From Microbacterium barkeri (GTDB taxonomy: Bacteria > Actinomycetota > Actinomycetes > Actinomycetales > Microbacteriaceae), in assembly GCF_027921765.1 (NCBI RefSeq), contig NZ_BSEJ01000009.1:1-64000 (forward strand): DNA of 64,000 nt. Reading direction: 5' to 3'. The notes beneath the pieces were generated by a model. That model did no database searches. It was not told where the DNA came from and was given only the letters and a program-made list of their open reading frames with translations. The stretch's first letter is position 1; the number at the start of each line of letters is the position of its first letter. Below, piece after piece: positions 63,055-64,000 of the stretch. The position numbers and the translations under genes are program-made.

Positions 63055-63570
63055 CTACACGACGCGGTATTTGAAGCCGACGTGCGAGGCGACGAATCCG
63101 AGGCGCTCGTAGAAGCGGTGCGCCGCGACGCGCGCGGAGTCCGAGGTCAGCTGCACGAGTGCGCAGCCGAGCGCCGGCGCCGCGTCGTCGACGACCCACC
63201 GCATCATCGCCGAGCCGACGCCCGATGAGCGCAGGTCGGAGCGCACGCGAACGGCCTCGACGAGCAGCCGGGTCGCGCCGCGACGGGCCATTCCCGGGAT
63301 GCGGGTGAGCTGGAGCGTCCCGATGAGGGCGCCATCGGCGGACTCCGCGACGAGCAGCGCGTTCGCGGGGTCGGCCTGGATGGCCGTGAGCGCGGCCGCG
63401 TAGGCGGGGCGGTCCTCCTCCGCGGCGACGTCGCCGCGCGCGGCGCTCACCTCGTCGTCCGCGAGCAGCGCCATGAGCGCGTCGAGATCCTCCTCGCGGG
63501 CCGCGCGCAGCGTCACCTCCCCCAGGCGGGACTCGAGGACGACGGGCAGCAGCGCGAGGTCGGCGATCAC
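63055..63570 (-). CDS. GNAT-family N-acetyltransferase
   Basis: A 171-aa acetyltransferase. It has VTLRAAREEDLDALMALLADDEV at the N-terminal region, the acetyl-CoA loop VRVRSDLRSSGVGSAMMRWVV (about 107-127), and VAAHRFYERLGFVASHVGFKY at the C-terminus, a standard GNAT ending. Substrate unknown. I start it at GTG 63570; the open frame extends 25 codons further but into the divergent promoter region of the glycosylase gene. Confidence 0.87.
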   Translation of the reverse strand: MIADLALLPVVLESRLGEVTLRAAREEDLDALMALLADDEVSAARGDVAAEEDRPAYAAALTAIQADPANALLVAESADGALIGTLQLTRIPGMARRGATRLLVEAVRVRSDLRSSGVGSAMMRWVVDDAAPALGCALVQLTSDSARVAAHRFYERLGFVASHVGFKYRVV

Positions 63571-63643
63571 GGATCCAGTGTCGCATCGGCGTCGCCCTGT
63601 CCAGCCCGTGACGGATGTCCGTGCGCGGTGCGAGGATGGCGGC

Positions 63644-64000
63644 ATGCCCGAGATGCCGGAGGTGGAGGGGCTCGTGCGCTATCTGCGCGAGCGCACGTCA
63701 GGGCGCGCTGTCGTCAAGGCCCAGGTGGCCGCGATCGCGGCGCTCAAGACCTACGATCCTCCGATCGACGCGATCGTCGGCGCCCGCGTGCGCGACGCGC
63801 AGCGCCACGGCAAGTTCGTCGACCTCGAGCTCGAGGGCGGTCTCCACCTCGTCTTCCACCTCGCGAAGGCCGGATGGCTGCGCTGGCACGAGACGCTGCC
63901 GGCGACCGTGATCAAGCCGGGCCGCTCGCCGATCGCCCTGCGGATCGGGTTCGACGACGGCTCGGGCTTCGACCTCACCGAGGCCGGCACGAAGAAGTCG
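63644..64000 (+). CDS. Fpg/Nei-family DNA glycosylase (5' part; runs off window)
   Basis: The first 119 codons of a formamidopyrimidine/endonuclease VIII-type glycosylase. It starts MPEMPEVEGL, giving the catalytic Pro2-Glu3 N-terminus of the family, followed by KFVDLELEGGLHLVFHLAKAGWLRW, which contains the conserved strand region and the Lys equivalent (about 57). The helix-two-turn-helix and zinc finger would lie beyond the right edge. It removes oxidised bases. GAGGAT lies six bases before the ATG, suggesting a leaderless mRNA. Confidence 0.9.
   Translation, partial: MPEMPEVEGLVRYLRERTSGRAVVKAQVAAIAALKTYDPPIDAIVGARVRDAQRHGKFVDLELEGGLHLVFHLAKAGWLRWHETLPATVIKPGRSPIALRIGFDDGSGFDLTEAGTKKS

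Overview
This is a high-GC actinobacterial chromosome segment. The gene set and order point to Microbacteriaceae, most likely Microbacterium or a close relative: fused ispDF next to carD, senX3-regX3-phoU, Lsr2, an XPB-type helicase beside a helicase-associated protein, and tRNA genes without encoded CCA. The genus call is inference from gene content and style. I see no prophage, insertion sequence, integrase, CRISPR array or complete secretion or defence island. The window is mostly core genome with a few odd genes.

Layout. 1-545: promoter and boxA-like leader of an rRNA operon that runs leftwards out of the window, then tRNA-Ala(CGC). 546-5340: SGNH hydrolase, a coiled-coil membrane protein, RimJ-like acetyltransferase and galU (all leftward), then 5-FTHF cyclo-ligase, FmdB-type zinc ribbon and mscL (rightward). 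5363-9936: a 1226-aa helicase-like protein with a degenerate Walker A and a nuclease-like tail, a coupled 67-aa protein, and an alkyltransferase homologue lacking its cysteine. 10019-12973: an acetate-type symporter operon with a divergent GAF-LuxR regulator. 13034-16640: Lsr2, a HesB-like protein, tRNA-Arg(CCT), HNH endonuclease, a probable 37-aa peptide gene, M23 peptidase and an IdeR/DtxR repressor.

16739-25731: serC, DUF3027, a cold-shock protein, the helicase-associated/XPB pair, a two-component system and an orphan WXG100 protein. 25814-29762: groL under two CIRCE boxes, a second cold-shock protein, LytR_C, DUF3263 and DUF2332 proteins. 29826-34892: msrB, nitroreductase-like, DUF4287, cupin, ArsR-like, YdcZ-type transporter and YdjM-like genes. 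34970-37864: a secreted GH26 enzyme carrying SLH repeats, then tRNA-Thr(TGT). 38054-41773: a thioredoxin-fold membrane protein with both active-site cysteines replaced, a UgpC/MsiK-type ATPase and a DUF4032 protein.

41839-47412: rlmB, cysS, ispDF and carD with two rightward genes (EamA, GNAT) inserted. 47587-51766: lipoprotein, regX3, senX3, phoU (with a three-unit PHO box) and gpmA. 51838-56992: methyltransferase, FUSC protein, ygfZ, a nitrobindin-like protein, two small membrane proteins and a GlnR-like regulator. 57042-61833: ppk, a MutT1-like Nudix/phosphatase fusion, trpS and an acetyltransferase. 61842-63031: a DUF559/AbiEi-like gene bracketed by two 100-bp palindromic elements. 63055-64000: an acetyltransferase and the 5' part of an Fpg/Nei glycosylase gene.

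Themes. Phosphate handling (SenX3-RegX3, PhoU, Ppk, Nudix/phosphatase) and stress protection (GroEL with HrcA boxes, two cold-shock proteins, MsrB, XPB, Lsr2) dominate. At least ten genes carry an A-T-type -10 hexamer six to eight bases before the start codon, which predicts widespread leaderless mRNAs. The most novel-looking items are the 100-bp elements around the DUF559 gene, the helicase-like protein with its coupled 67-aa partner, and several enzyme homologues that have lost catalytic residues.
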